The notes beneath the pieces are model-generated. The model was not told the origin of the DNA and made no database searches. It saw nothing but the letters and a program-made list of their open reading frames with translations. DNA of 22,286 bases from a virus: IMG/VR virus record IMGVR_UViG_3300005253_002076, positions 1 to 22,286 of that record. The stretch is one strand, 5' to 3'. The stretch's first letter is position 1, and each line of letters begins with the position of its first letter. Shown one piece after another: positions 1 to 6,889 of the stretch. Both the position numbers and the translations under genes were made by a program.

Positions 1-208
1 TTGTTACTTCTCCTAGGATAAAAGGACACACGCGTGTAACGAAACCTTCTGGGTCATTCTCATACAGAGTCTTGTAAACTGAAGGATCTGGTGGAATTTT
101 ATAAGCGTTATTTTCTATTAGAGCATCTATTACTTCTTCCCTTACATCAAACCCCGCGAGAATCGACCTGGCTCGTGCTTCAAGTTCCTGAATCTCATAA
201 TACTTCAT
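1..208 (-). CDS. Hypothetical protein, N-terminal part (runs off left edge)
   Basis: The frame is open from an ATG at 208-206 to the window edge, giving 69 codons without a stop; the product begins MKYYEIQELEARARSILAGF. The start is fixed by a 4-nt ATGA overlap with the stop of the upstream ATPase gene, the coupling used throughout this strand. The N-terminus looks helical and charged, then Pro-rich (KIPPDPS). No domain is recognised. It is the most promoter-distal leftward gene seen, directly downstream of the recombination ATPase, so a DNA-metabolism role is possible but unproven. Confidence 0.7.
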   Translation of the reverse strand, partial: MKYYEIQELEARARSILAGFDVREEVIDALIENNAYKIPPDPSVYKTLYENDPEGFVTRVCPFILGEVT

Positions 209-1080
209 TTCCCCTGAGACTTCCTAATCCTCTCCATGATTTCTTTAAAGTTAGGGTTCTTTTCAAAAGATTTAAGGATTCCGGCGTGCCTTGTATTTGC
301 GAGGATTTGACCATCTCCATAGCAATCTAGTTTAATTATTGCAGAGTCCGCTGAACCAATCTTTGTTAAATGCCAAATCTCATCAAAGTTAGCTGTTATG
401 TCGTCGGGCATAGTTTTACCAACAAAACCAGGACGGATACTATCAATAATGTCCTTATCTCCAATAATAGGTTTCCCGTCCCTTCCTATTGATTTAGAAA
501 ATGTATATCTTTCGTGAGCTAAGACAAGAAAGTTCTTTCTAGCTGCCTCAAAAATCTCTACATAAGATTCTAGAAGCCATAGCATAGCCCTTATCTCCAC
601 ACCAAAGTCTTGAATGCCGGACATTGGGATACCACCAGCGTTTTCTGTATTAGCCCATGCCGATGATAATCCTGCACCCTTATTTATCTCAAATCCTTTA
701 TACATAGCAGCTTTTCTAGTATTAGCTATGTCATCTAAGACCATAGTGTCCCAATCGTCTATTCTATTCTCTAACCACCAATCAAACTTTCTAGTTATCT
801 GATCGAAAAGTGTTACCTTCTTTGGCATTCTTTTTTCGTTTAGTTCTTCATGAATCTCTTCAACGAAAGGATTTGTTCCTATTTCTTTTTTGAACCAAGG
901 TGATTGAAGAGTTTTCATACCAGTGATACCTGCTCCGACGAAGATGAACACTGTTCTATCACCACCAGATGCAGCAAAGGATGTTTTACCGCAACCTTTT
1001 TTACCATATACTACAGCACTAAGGATTGGAGTATCTGTCAGATCAGATACTCTCTTTGTTTCATAGGACGGATTTGTCAT
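205..1080 (-). CDS. Phage P-loop ATPase (AAA_24 / Sak4-like recombination ATPase)
   Basis: The product is 291 aa from the ATG at 1080; a longer reading from 1149 would overlap the upstream gene. It has a Walker A motif GKKGCGKTS at about residues 26-34 just after a beta strand (ILSAVVYG), and a Walker B-like strand TMVLDD at about 112-117. This layout (N-terminal P-loop, about 250-300 aa) is typical of phage nucleotide-binding proteins of the AAA_24 group, which includes Sak4-type RecA-like ATPases that assist single-strand annealing. Seen: both nucleotide-binding motifs. Inferred: a role in phage recombination or replication, supported by a PD-(D/E)XK nuclease gene three genes upstream in the same operon. 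No helicase motifs are visible. The substrate cannot be read from the sequence. Confidence 0.82.
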   Translation of the reverse strand: MTNPSYETKRVSDLTDTPILSAVVYGKKGCGKTSFAASGGDRTVFIFVGAGITGMKTLQSPWFKKEIGTNPFVEEIHEELNEKRMPKKVTLFDQITRKFDWWLENRIDDWDTMVLDDIANTRKAAMYKGFEINKGAGLSSAWANTENAGGIPMSGIQDFGVEIRAMLWLLESYVEIFEAARKNFLVLAHERYTFSKSIGRDGKPIIGDKDIIDSIRPGFVGKTMPDDITANFDEIWHLTKIGSADSAIIKLDCYGDGQILANTRHAGILKSFEKNPNFKEIMERIRKSQGK

Positions 1081-1081
1081 C

Positions 1082-1402
1082 TTAATGTTTGAAAATCTTA
1101 TCAGGTGAAACTCCCGGGGCAACCAAATTAGCTGATACAATCCTACCACTCTCCATAATAAATTCTTTTTTCACTAACATAAAGAGAATTTTGTTTGGAG
1201 AAACTAAGCAAGTTTCCACTTCGTCCGGGTTTGAGGTTTCAAATTGGATTAAGGTTTTCACCTCGGACGAAAGCCAGTTTTGTATTTTGTCGATTACTTC
1301 TTCTTGTTTAGCCCTTAGGTTAACCTTAACTCCTACTCCACCTTCATAGGTTATCAGCAAACCGCAGGTTTCTTCTGGTTGTTCTAGCTTATCTTCGGGC
1401 AT
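1082..1402 (-). CDS. Hypothetical protein, 106 aa
   Basis: This 106-residue protein lies between the nuclease and the ATPase in the recombination cluster. The stop is 1 nt before the ATPase start and the ATG at 1402 follows the stop of the upstream gene by 2 nt, so translation is probably coupled. The N-terminus is acidic (MPEDKLEQPEE). The rest alternates strand-like segments (CGLLITYEGG, KILFMLVKKEF) with a helix. No motif or family is recognised. Its position suggests it works with the ATPase or nuclease, but that is context only. Confidence 0.75.
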   Translation of the reverse strand: MPEDKLEQPEETCGLLITYEGGVGVKVNLRAKQEEVIDKIQNWLSSEVKTLIQFETSNPDEVETCLVSPNKILFMLVKKEFIMESGRIVSANLVAPGVSPDKIFKH

Positions 1403-1404
1403 TG

Positions 1405-1614
1405 TTATCTCTCTACTTTCTTTTCGGAATCCTGTTTCGTTTGTACGTTGTCCTTAATCCATTTAACTAAAAACTTTGTCCATTCCCAGCCTGCGTTTGG
1501 GTGTTGCTCGGCAAAGAGTTCTAGTTCACCATCTGTTAGTTGTTCTATTTCTATGTTGTACCACTTGCCATCACGTTCAATACGAACAAAAGCTCCGGTC
1601 ATTGTCTCTCTCAT
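1405..1614 (-). CDS. Small hypothetical protein, 69 aa
   Basis: A 69-residue product with a start at 1614 that shares a TAATG junction with the stop of the nuclease gene. A second ATG four codons in (MTGAFVRIE) could also serve. It starts with a strand-rich segment (FVRIERDGKWYNIEIEQL) followed by an acidic helix and a Trp-containing helix (WEWTKFLVKWIKDN). The fold resembles many small phage proteins of unknown function. There are no catalytic motifs. Coupling to the nuclease suggests co-production in fixed ratio. Confidence 0.72.
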   Translation of the reverse strand: MRETMTGAFVRIERDGKWYNIEIEQLTDGELELFAEQHPNAGWEWTKFLVKWIKDNVQTKQDSEKKVER

Positions 1615-2576
1615 TATCTCTCCACCGTGTTGTCTATGTTTTTAAAATCCCAATGCTTCTGTACGAAGTTCTGTTGAAGTTTAGCAGCCATTCCTCTCTC
1701 TGTTCCCATTTTACAAACTGAGTGATAGTCACAGTAAGAACAGAAGGTTTCTTTAGCTGGCCAAACATCCTCTTCTCTACAAATATCTATCTGTCTCTCA
1801 ACGATTACTTGTTCTCTTTTCCACCTTTCAATCTGTGATGGAGTATAACCAACAATAAATGAACGGATGAATGGTTTTCCGTCGTGAGTTTTTGTTACTT
1901 TATGATGAAAGAGAACTTCTACAATCTGTCCTTTTATATCCTCTCCAATCAACCCAGACTCTCCGTGGGTATATCGTATAAATTGATCTTTGGGATCGAG
2001 GTCTCCCCTCTCATACCACTGCGGAGATTTACCTGTTGATTTAAAATCTCTACCCCAAGGATCGCCATTCCATCGTAGAATTTGATCTGCCTTTCCACCG
2101 CTTGTTCTTCCATCATCTAACGCAACTTCAAAAGGTTGTTCTATTGCTAGAATCTCATAGATTCCATTGATCTTCTCGTTCTTCCAGAAGTTAAAGGCAA
2201 CTAGACAGGAGACTAGGAGATATTCTTTTGTTAAATAATCCCACTTACTAGAACCAGGTGTTGGATTACCGGGCCAACCTTTCTCAGCTTCCTTCCATGC
2301 GGGCTCTAGGCATTTATCCAGGTTTGCTAAACCATGGATTTTGAATTGGACTTCTAATTCATACCTAAAGACATGGTAACAGGAACCAAAGGGAAGATAG
2401 ATCATAACTCCACCCTTTGGGACTCGGAAACCTAGAACCATGGAGAAGAAATATTTTCTATCGCATTGCTTAAATGCAGTAATACATGTAGCATCTCTAG
2501 CCAAAGGTTCAAAGCGTTCAAACTTTGGCATGAAAGTTTTTTTGATTGGTGGTATTGTTTTGAAGTCTTTATCCAT
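1614..2576 (-). CDS. PD-(D/E)XK nuclease, RecB/Cas4-like, with putative Fe-S cysteines
   Basis: The product is 320 aa. Core motifs of the PDDEXK_1 (RecB/AddB/Cas4) group are visible: E150 in a strand, then GGKADQI (D164), then RDFKS (D177-x-K179). One cysteine sits near the N-terminus (FKQCDRKYFF, C38) and three are near the C-terminus (C279, C282, C288 in a C-x2-C-x5-C spacing). That one-plus-three arrangement binds a 4Fe-4S cluster in AddB and Cas4. Inferred role: exonuclease or end-processing enzyme for phage recombination, paired with the nearby ATPase. It is unlikely to be CRISPR Cas4 because no cas1, cas2 or array is present. The start at 2576 overlaps the upstream gene by 8 nt. Confidence 0.87.
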   Translation of the reverse strand: MDKDFKTIPPIKKTFMPKFERFEPLARDATCITAFKQCDRKYFFSMVLGFRVPKGGVMIYLPFGSCYHVFRYELEVQFKIHGLANLDKCLEPAWKEAEKGWPGNPTPGSSKWDYLTKEYLLVSCLVAFNFWKNEKINGIYEILAIEQPFEVALDDGRTSGGKADQILRWNGDPWGRDFKSTGKSPQWYERGDLDPKDQFIRYTHGESGLIGEDIKGQIVEVLFHHKVTKTHDGKPFIRSFIVGYTPSQIERWKREQVIVERQIDICREEDVWPAKETFCSYCDYHSVCKMGTERGMAAKLQQNFVQKHWDFKNIDNTVER

Positions 2577-2763
2577 CAGATAGATTGTCGTCTTTTAGTT
2601 CTTCTATGTGAATAACTTCAATTGTGAGACTAGAGAACTTTGGTGGTATACCTACAGTATCTCCTAAGTAACGGAGAATTTGTTGTACATGTGGTACGTT
2701 ATAGTATAGAGTATCGTATACTTCGTTACTAGCCTCAAATGTAACCTTAAAAGCTCTCAGCAT
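2569..2763 (-). CDS. Small hypothetical protein, 64 aa
   Basis: A 64-residue product whose ATG at 2763 follows a clear GAGGAG Shine-Dalgarno sequence about 8 nt upstream. It overlaps the nuclease start by 8 nt, so the two are probably coupled. The protein begins with a strand-like MLRAFKVTFEAS, has a central helix and ends in an acidic tail (EELKDDNLSDG). No family is recognised. Confidence 0.72.
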   Translation of the reverse strand: MLRAFKVTFEASNEVYDTLYYNVPHVQQILRYLGDTVGIPPKFSSLTIEVIHIEELKDDNLSDG

Positions 2764-2779
2764 CTTACCACTCCTCTAA

Positions 2780-2965
2780 TTATACAGAGTTATGTTCTTT
2801 CTGAACTATGTGCCACCATGTCCGTCGCTGCCAATCAGCACCCCAGAGAAACAATCTCAGCGTCCCGCCCGTGAAATGCAGATATATCCCCTTCCAATAC
2901 TTACCCCATGACACGAAAAGCCAAGGCGGGCGATCAATTCGCTTGGGAAAGGCCCATTCAAACAT
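2780..2965 (-). CDS. Small tryptophan-rich hypothetical protein, 61 aa
   Basis: A 61-residue product with eight tryptophans and many aromatic and basic residues (for example PPWLFVSWGKYWKGIYL and DWQRRTWWHIV). An AGAGAG-type ribosome-binding site precedes the ATG at 2965. Gaps of 16 nt downstream and 31 nt upstream fit the operon. The composition suggests an amphipathic, possibly membrane-surface or nucleic-acid-contacting peptide, but no clear transmembrane span is present. No family is recognised. Its local base composition is richer in GC than its neighbours. Confidence 0.55.
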   Translation of the reverse strand: MFEWAFPKRIDRPPWLFVSWGKYWKGIYLHFTGGTLRLFLWGADWQRRTWWHIVQKEHNSV

Positions 2966-2996
2966 AATACTTATCTCTCTATCTCAATGGAGTCAA

Positions 2997-3155
2997 TTAT
3001 ACGGAGTTAATGTCAGTTTCATACATGATCTTAACTCCCGGTCCCTTATACTTCTTTACTTTCACTGCCCAAATTATCCCTACTCCTATTCCCATTATAA
3101 ATGGAATGAATAAGAATACAGATAGAACCTCTGTCCAAAGAAGGAGGTTAGTCAT
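2997..3155 (-). CDS. Small single-pass membrane protein, 52 aa
   Basis: A short gene read between larger ones. It starts MTNLLLWTEVLSVFLFIPFI and continues with a hydrophobic run to about residue 32 (MGIGVGIIWAV), followed by a basic stretch (KVKKYKGPG). That pattern gives one transmembrane helix with a cytoplasmic basic tail under the positive-inside rule. The ATG at 3155 forms a 4-nt ATGA overlap with the upstream stop, which supports translation without its own Shine-Dalgarno. Function is unknown; small membrane proteins in such operons include holin-like, superinfection-exclusion and accessory proteins. Confidence 0.68.
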   Translation of the reverse strand: MTNLLLWTEVLSVFLFIPFIMGIGVGIIWAVKVKKYKGPGVKIMYETDINSV

Positions 3156-3502
3156 CTGGCTAAATACTTATCAACCAACTCTCTAACTCTTGTTGCTTCT
3201 CCGTCCCTTCCTGCTTTGTATCCTTGATCGTATCCTTTTATCCAAGTTGCTCGATCTTTTTGGTCAACAATGATCCTTGCTAATTTAGCATCTCTTTCTA
3301 TCTCTCTTGGTGTTTTGAATTCTGGTCTTTTGAGTGATATGTCTCTATCTGCAAGAGCATCGAGCAATGTTTCTAGGTCCTGCATCGTAACCTCTGTAAG
3401 AGAATCCATCATGTCAAGCGTGGTAGCTGGGCTTTCTTTATAGAAATTTACGAGAGCACTTACCCGAGTCATAGAGTCTTTTAGTCTTTCCATAGCGTTC
3501 AT
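3152..3502 (-). CDS. Helical hypothetical protein, 116 aa
   Basis: The product is 116 aa and mostly charged and helical. The N-terminal half (about 1-55) looks like a helical bundle, and the C-terminal half is basic/acidic (KTPREIERDAKLARII, GYDQGYKAGRDGEATRVREL). The repeated GYxxGYxAGRDG pattern is common in small phage proteins. A strong GGAGGAG Shine-Dalgarno precedes the ATG at 3502. No enzymatic motif is seen. Confidence 0.75.
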   Translation of the reverse strand: MNAMERLKDSMTRVSALVNFYKESPATTLDMMDSLTEVTMQDLETLLDALADRDISLKRPEFKTPREIERDAKLARIIVDQKDRATWIKGYDQGYKAGRDGEATRVRELVDKYLAR

Positions 3503-3504
3503 TT

Positions 3505-3726
3505 TTACATCTCCTCCAACGGTGATGCATCTGATTCAGAAATATAATGTGAAACCGCATCTCCGTCATCGGGAAATAGGAATATTTCCTCGTTTTTTCT
3601 TCCCTCAGACGAGAACCACCAACACTTCATTTCCTCTCCAGATTCTACTCGGTGTTTAACTTCTTCTAAAGTGTCTCCACTTATATGATAACGATTCCCA
3701 CTTTTCATTATAATAGCAACAATCAT
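3505..3726 (-). CDS. Small hypothetical protein, 73 aa
   Basis: A 73-residue product. The ATG at 3726 is chosen over an internal ATG (MKSGNRYHIS) because it makes an exact ATGA overlap with the upstream stop. It begins with a short beta hairpin (MIVAIIMKSGNRYHISG) followed by a helix (TLEEVKHRVESGEE) and a Trp-Trp strand, a small alpha/beta layout. The end of the gene carries the Shine-Dalgarno of the next one. Function unknown. Confidence 0.72.
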   Translation of the reverse strand: MIVAIIMKSGNRYHISGDTLEEVKHRVESGEEMKCWWFSSEGRKNEEIFLFPDDGDAVSHYISESDASPLEEM

Positions 3727-3926
3727 TCTCCATCCAACTCCTTTCTTAATTCCCTAGCACCAAGTAAAGCAAGATCGGCGGGAGTTTTTCCCTCCTCACA
3801 AGCTTCTCGGAATTTATTTAGTAGCATAGTAAATAACCAAGAGAATGATCCATTTGGAAAATTATTAATGAACCATTGCACATCATCTTCGTTATTTAAA
3901 ATGATCTTCTTTGTTGTGATTGTCAT
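3723..3926 (-). CDS. Small hypothetical protein, 67 aa
   Basis: A 67-residue product with ATGA overlaps at both ends (3926 with the upstream stop, 3723 with the downstream start), which fixes both boundaries. Residues 1-12 are strand-like (MTITTKKIILNN); the remainder is helical with an aromatic patch (WFINNFPNGSFSWLFTMLL). No recognised domain. Confidence 0.72.
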   Translation of the reverse strand: MTITTKKIILNNEDDVQWFINNFPNGSFSWLFTMLLNKFREACEEGKTPADLALLGARELRKELDGE

Positions 3927-4219
3927 TTTTTTAGTAATGTTCTTGCTGCTAGTTGGATGCCTTGCATTCGTCTTTCCATTTCCTGTCCCTCACGAATTCC
4001 TTGAATCCTAGCTTCATCTAACACAGAGTGCTTGTGACTAAGAATCCAATGGTAAAGACGACGTAAGCCACGAAAAAGAACATTAAAGGGGATAGGATAA
4101 GTAACATGGCTTGCTGTGTCGAAATCCCTCCAAGCAAATCCATAACCCCGGGGGAGTTTTGCTCCATCCTCAATTAATTTTCTAGTTAACACTCTTTGAA
4201 ATGACCAGTTCATTTTCAT
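3923..4219 (-). CDS. Hypothetical protein, 98 aa
   Basis: A 98-residue basic protein. Two close in-frame ATGs (4219 and 4213) are possible; GAGG lies a few bases before the first and about 10 nt before the second. Residues 1-45 look like an alpha/beta segment (FQRVLTRKLIEDGAKLPRGY), and the C-terminus is a long helix rich in Arg and Gln (ARIQGIREGQEMERRM). It overlaps the upstream gene by about 38 nt. Function unknown. Confidence 0.68.
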   Translation of the reverse strand: MKMNWSFQRVLTRKLIEDGAKLPRGYGFAWRDFDTASHVTYPIPFNVLFRGLRRLYHWILSHKHSVLDEARIQGIREGQEMERRMQGIQLAARTLLKK

Positions 4220-4688
4220 TCACCTCAATCTTAAGTTCCTTAGACTTCAAGTAAGCCTCTAACTTCCTAAACTCACCTTCTAATATGTCGGAGTTGGGAA
4301 TTCTAATTTGTTCCTTACTTTCTTCTATGATGTATTTAGCTACAGCCCCAACTATTTCTGTAAGGGTTGTCACGCTGGGAAGGTAAACTGACTTTAGCCT
4401 TTTAACACCCATTACAGCAAAAGGAGTTTCACTTCTTAATTCTGCAAGTACGAGACTTCCCTTTATTTTTATAATGAACTTGGATCTAAGAGCAGAGAAC
4501 TCTTTAAGTTTATCACTCTCTGGTTCAATCTTATATTGAACACCAGACGCAGAGATGCCTTCCCTTATGTAGTAAGCTAGTCTATCTGGATTGGGTGTTT
4601 CCCACTCCAAACTTTCATCTGCATTTACCATTAAGGTTAGGAATCTTTCTACCTTTTCTATAACAGAAGGATTTTTAGAGTAGCCCAT
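4182..4688 (-). CDS. Hypothetical protein, 168 aa
   Basis: The start is placed at the ATG at 4688 (MGYSKNPSVIEK), preceded by an AAGGG Shine-Dalgarno. A GTG at 4727 would extend it by 13 residues but has poorer support and a longer overlap. The protein is an alpha/beta mixture: an N-terminal helix (VIEKVERFLTLMVN), a central strand region (KFIIKIKGSLVLAELRSE) and a C-terminal helix then strand (KLEAYLKSKELKIEVNENELVI). No motif matches a family I know. Confidence 0.7.
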   Translation of the reverse strand: MGYSKNPSVIEKVERFLTLMVNADESLEWETPNPDRLAYYIREGISASGVQYKIEPESDKLKEFSALRSKFIIKIKGSLVLAELRSETPFAVMGVKRLKSVYLPSVTTLTEIVGAVAKYIIEESKEQIRIPNSDILEGEFRKLEAYLKSKELKIEVNENELVISKSVN

Positions 4689-4878
4689 TGCCCTTTTCAG
4701 TTGTAAATTTATGGTACAACTCTTCACAATCTCTCGCGAACTGTTTCTCTGCGTCTTCCGCTGCTTTTATCCAATCCTCGTGCAGTTTCGTCCCTGCATC
4801 ATCCTTACCACCCAAACCTAAATCATATAGGTGGAGTATTAGGTGCTGAACGCGGATTGATTCAATTTGATGAAACAT
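4675..4878 (-). CDS. Small helical hypothetical protein, 67 aa
   Basis: A 67-residue, almost entirely helical and charged product (KLHEDWIKAAEDAEKQFARD). It overlaps the upstream gene by 17 nt and the downstream start at 4688 by 14 nt. No clear Shine-Dalgarno is seen, so reinitiation from the upstream gene is likely. Function unknown. Confidence 0.65.
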   Translation of the reverse strand: MFHQIESIRVQHLILHLYDLGLGGKDDAGTKLHEDWIKAAEDAEKQFARDCEELYHKFTTEKGNGLL

Positions 4879-5152
4879 TCAACCCACAATTAACACAATT
4901 CCTTAGATACTTACTCGCCCGCTCATGACAAGTAACAGCAAAGCAAATCAACTCTGGATTTTGCTCTAACTCAAAGTCCAATTTAAGAATCCTATCAAAT
5001 GGCGGGCCGGTCATGTTGGATGCTAGTCTTTTTAACTCTTCTTTATCGTCAACGTGAGGTTCCCATACTTTCTTGAAATTTCGGTAGGGAACTTTAATAA
5101 CTGTGTGACCAAAACGGTCAGTCGTTGTTACTAGGTCTGGGTTATCGGTCAT
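4862..5152 (-). CDS. Hypothetical protein with C-terminal Cys cluster, 96 aa
   Basis: A 96-residue product. The C-terminal third has C70, C75, H76, C86 and C89 (C-x4-CH-x9-C-x2-C), consistent with a small zinc site. The N-terminal part is strand-like and includes Val/Thr and Phe-Lys-Lys segments with no motif. The ATG at 5152 is 3 nt from the upstream stop. Zinc binding is inferred from cysteine spacing only. It may contact nucleic acid or protein, like the other Cys-pair proteins in this window. Confidence 0.7.
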   Translation of the reverse strand: MTDNPDLVTTTDRFGHTVIKVPYRNFKKVWEPHVDDKEELKRLASNMTGPPFDRILKLDFELEQNPELICFAVTCHERASKYLRNCVNCGLNVSSN

Positions 5153-5155
5153 TTT

Positions 5156-5419
5156 TTATTTCTTGTCTAGGCGGTTTAAGGTGTCATGCAACTTGCGTTT
5201 GACATCGCCGTGCGCTTGTAGCAGGAGACGAACGCGGCCCACTGTGGAAATATGCTGGCGCGGACTTCCGCCTGAACGTGTGGAGCCCGTTGTGCCATCT
5301 CTGGGAATAGTCGGGTCTAATGCGCGGTCTATGGCTTGAAGCTCGCGGATCTTTTCGTCGAGTTCCACAGACAGTTCCGCAAACAGGGCGTCATGGTCGG
5401 TTAGCTGTATCTCAGGCAT
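5156..5419 (-). CDS. GC-rich hypothetical protein, 87 aa
   Basis: The start is set at the ATG at 5419 (MPEIQLTDHDALFAEL) because GGAGAG lies about 6 nt upstream. An extension to 5488 would add a lysine-rich tail overlapping the upstream gene. The product has two helical segments separated by a Gly/Ser/Thr linker (DGTTGSTRSGGSP, about residues 41-53). The coding DNA is clearly GC-richer than the flanking genes, with C/G-ending codons, which suggests recent acquisition. No family is recognised. Confidence 0.7.
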   Translation of the reverse strand: MPEIQLTDHDALFAELSVELDEKIRELQAIDRALDPTIPRDGTTGSTRSGGSPRQHISTVGRVRLLLQAHGDVKRKLHDTLNRLDKK

Positions 5420-5465
5420 TGTTCTCTCCGTTGGTAAGTTGGTTTGAGTTTCTCGTTTTTTTTTC

Positions 5466-5702
5466 TTAACTAGAATATGGAGTCCCATCGAGTATAGGAA
5501 ATAATACTCGTGCTACTTCCTCTATTAACTTATCTCCGTATGCTAATACGGCATCTCTCTCCATTAAATGATTGTCTCCCGGTACAGCGTCACAATATGC
5601 AGACCATGTTCCTTCAATTTGTGTACAGGCAACTACTAATACTCTTCTAGCAAGTGCGTGTGTACGAATAGTTGGTGTCCAATCTTGAGCAAATAATACC
5701 AT
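5466..5702 (-). CDS. Hypothetical protein, 78 aa
   Basis: A 78-residue product with a strong GGGAGG Shine-Dalgarno before the ATG at 5702. The core looks alpha/beta: a strand (RRVLVVACTQI), a polar loop and a C-terminal helix (YGDKLIEEVARVLF). The WSAYCDAVPG segment resembles a small compact domain but I cannot name it. It sits between the GC-rich gene and a helical protein gene in the leftward operon. Confidence 0.72.
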   Translation of the reverse strand: MVLFAQDWTPTIRTHALARRVLVVACTQIEGTWSAYCDAVPGDNHLMERDAVLAYGDKLIEEVARVLFPILDGTPYSS

Positions 5703-5704
5703 AA

Positions 5705-6040
5705 CTACCTCCCTGTCATCTTTGGAATATTCATCTCAAGGTTAACCTCATTTTCGCTAGCAATTATTCTATCAGTGTTTAAGTAATGAGCCTTATACAC
5801 AATCTTAGATATTGATATTGCCGCTTCTCTCAACCAAGGAAACTCTGATGACATGAAACCTAGAGTTTCTACACAAAAGCAGATGAGGTCCCAATTAGTT
5901 ACCTTTTTATTTGCTCCATCAGCTAACACCAACCAAATAAACTTAGCTCTTTCACTCGGAGACTTTGTGAGCTTGTCTACCTTGTCAATGAATTCTTCTG
6001 TAAGAATTCTTTGTTCATTTCCTCTATCGCTTTCTGCCAT
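5705..6040 (-). CDS. Helical hypothetical protein, 111 aa
   Basis: A 111-residue helical protein. The ATG at 6040 gives an unusually long 64-nt overlap with the upstream gene. There is no in-frame ATG, GTG or TTG inside the overlap, so the start is either 6040 or far downstream at MSSEF. Residues 13-60 form a likely helical bundle with hydrophobic faces (FIWLVLADGANKKV, WDLICFCVETLGF). No motif is recognised. Confidence 0.66.
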   Translation of the reverse strand: MAESDRGNEQRILTEEFIDKVDKLTKSPSERAKFIWLVLADGANKKVTNWDLICFCVETLGFMSSEFPWLREAAISISKIVYKAHYLNTDRIIASENEVNLEMNIPKMTGR

Positions 6041-6183
6041 GCTTCTCTAGACTCCATGTCTGTGTCATCTATTGTTATTGTTCCAATGACTTGATATTCA
6101 CCATACTCATCATTGTAATGAAATATTTGTAGTAGTATTCTATCAAATCTTCTTAACTCAACTACCGTCCACTTTGGTTTCAT
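5977..6183 (-). CDS. Small hypothetical protein, 68 aa
   Basis: A 68-residue product overlapping the upstream gene by 26 nt. It has an N-terminal beta sheet pattern (WTVVELRRFDRILLQIFHY, EYQVIGTITIDD) and a charged C-terminal helix (ESREAWQKAIEEMNKEF). Function unknown. The overlap with the next gene is the longest between adjacent genes in this part of the operon. Confidence 0.68.
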   Translation of the reverse strand: MKPKWTVVELRRFDRILLQIFHYNDEYGEYQVIGTITIDDTDMESREAWQKAIEEMNKEFLQKNSLTR

Positions 6184-6397
6184 TTAATTCTTCCTTAAAC
6201 TTTTCAGCGGCCTCTGCCAACTTTTTTTCTAGAGAAACCATCGCGTTGGCTTCAAGGCCAATGTATGCGTGCCAATCAAAAATTGCTCGACGAAGTATAA
6301 AGATATCGTCGCCTTCTCTCATACCAAAACCAGTAATGAATACTGAGGTTATTAACAGCATGAGTTCGTTATAACTTAGGTCAAGTTCTACTTTCAT
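6158..6397 (-). CDS. Tandem paralogue family member 3, 79 aa
   Basis: A 79-residue protein related to the two genes upstream. Shared pattern: an N-terminal strand VELDLS, then ELMLLITSVFITGF, a central aromatic helix, then a C-terminal SLEKKLAEAAE helix. It lacks the WPEA tetrapeptide of its siblings (IGLEANAM in its place) and is the most divergent copy. It overlaps the upstream copy by 17 nt. Function unknown; the all-helical C-terminal half suggests oligomerisation. Confidence 0.72.
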   Translation of the reverse strand: MKVELDLSYNELMLLITSVFITGFGMREGDDIFILRRAIFDWHAYIGLEANAMVSLEKKLAEAAEKFKEELNETKVDGS

Positions 6398-6635
6398 CTA
6401 ACTCTTTCTCGGCACATTTTATTCCGGCTTCGTTTAGTACTATCATTTTTTTTGATAAAGAAGTCATTGCTTCCGGCCATTGGGCGATGGCTGCAGTTAA
6501 GAGAGCAAATGTCCTTTTTGCTCTTTCCGTATCGGCCATAAGGACTCTTATTCCTAACGTAGTAACGGAACCTAAAAGCATTGCCTCATCTTGAGTCAAT
6601 GTTAGTTGAATTAAGCTTTCTTCTTTCTCAGCCAT
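6381..6635 (-). CDS. Tandem paralogue family member 2, 84 aa
   Basis: An 84-residue protein aligned without large gaps to the neighbouring 84-residue gene: IQLTLTQDEAMLLGSVTTLG against VQLNLTEEESIILQAIVNVG, and QWPEAMTSLSKKMIVLNEAG against TWPEADGSLADKMVNLVETS. The start at 6635 shares a TAATG junction with the upstream stop. An N-terminal strand is followed by three amphipathic helices. There are no catalytic residues to point to. Confidence 0.76.
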   Translation of the reverse strand: MAEKEESLIQLTLTQDEAMLLGSVTTLGIRVLMADTERAKRTFALLTAAIAQWPEAMTSLSKKMIVLNEAGIKCAEKELDESRT

Positions 6636-6889
6636 TATTTCATCGCCTTTTTTAGTTCTACTAGATGTTCCGCACTCGTCTCAACTAAGTTTACCATCTT
6701 ATCTGCCAAAGATCCATCTGCCTCTGGCCATGTATGCATAAAAAGCCTCATTACACACATTCTTTTTTCCAAATCCTCTAACACCTCTGCTGTTACATTT
6801 TCAGTACGCAGTGTTATTCCAACATTAACTATGGCTTGAAGTATTATTGATTCTTCTTCCGTTAGGTTTAGTTGGACTATTTCCTTCAT
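6635..6889 (-). CDS. Tandem paralogue family member 1, 84 aa
   Basis: First of three adjacent related genes. The product is 84 aa with VQLNLTEEESIILQAIVNVG at the N-terminus and WPEADGSLADKMVNLVE near residue 55-71. The ATG at 6889 overlaps the stop of the TSCPD-like gene by 4 nt (ATGA). The repeated organisation points to gene duplication within the phage operon. Function is unknown. The three products could form heteromers. Confidence 0.76.
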   Translation of the reverse strand: MKEIVQLNLTEEESIILQAIVNVGITLRTENVTAEVLEDLEKRMCVMRLFMHTWPEADGSLADKMVNLVETSAEHLVELKKAMK

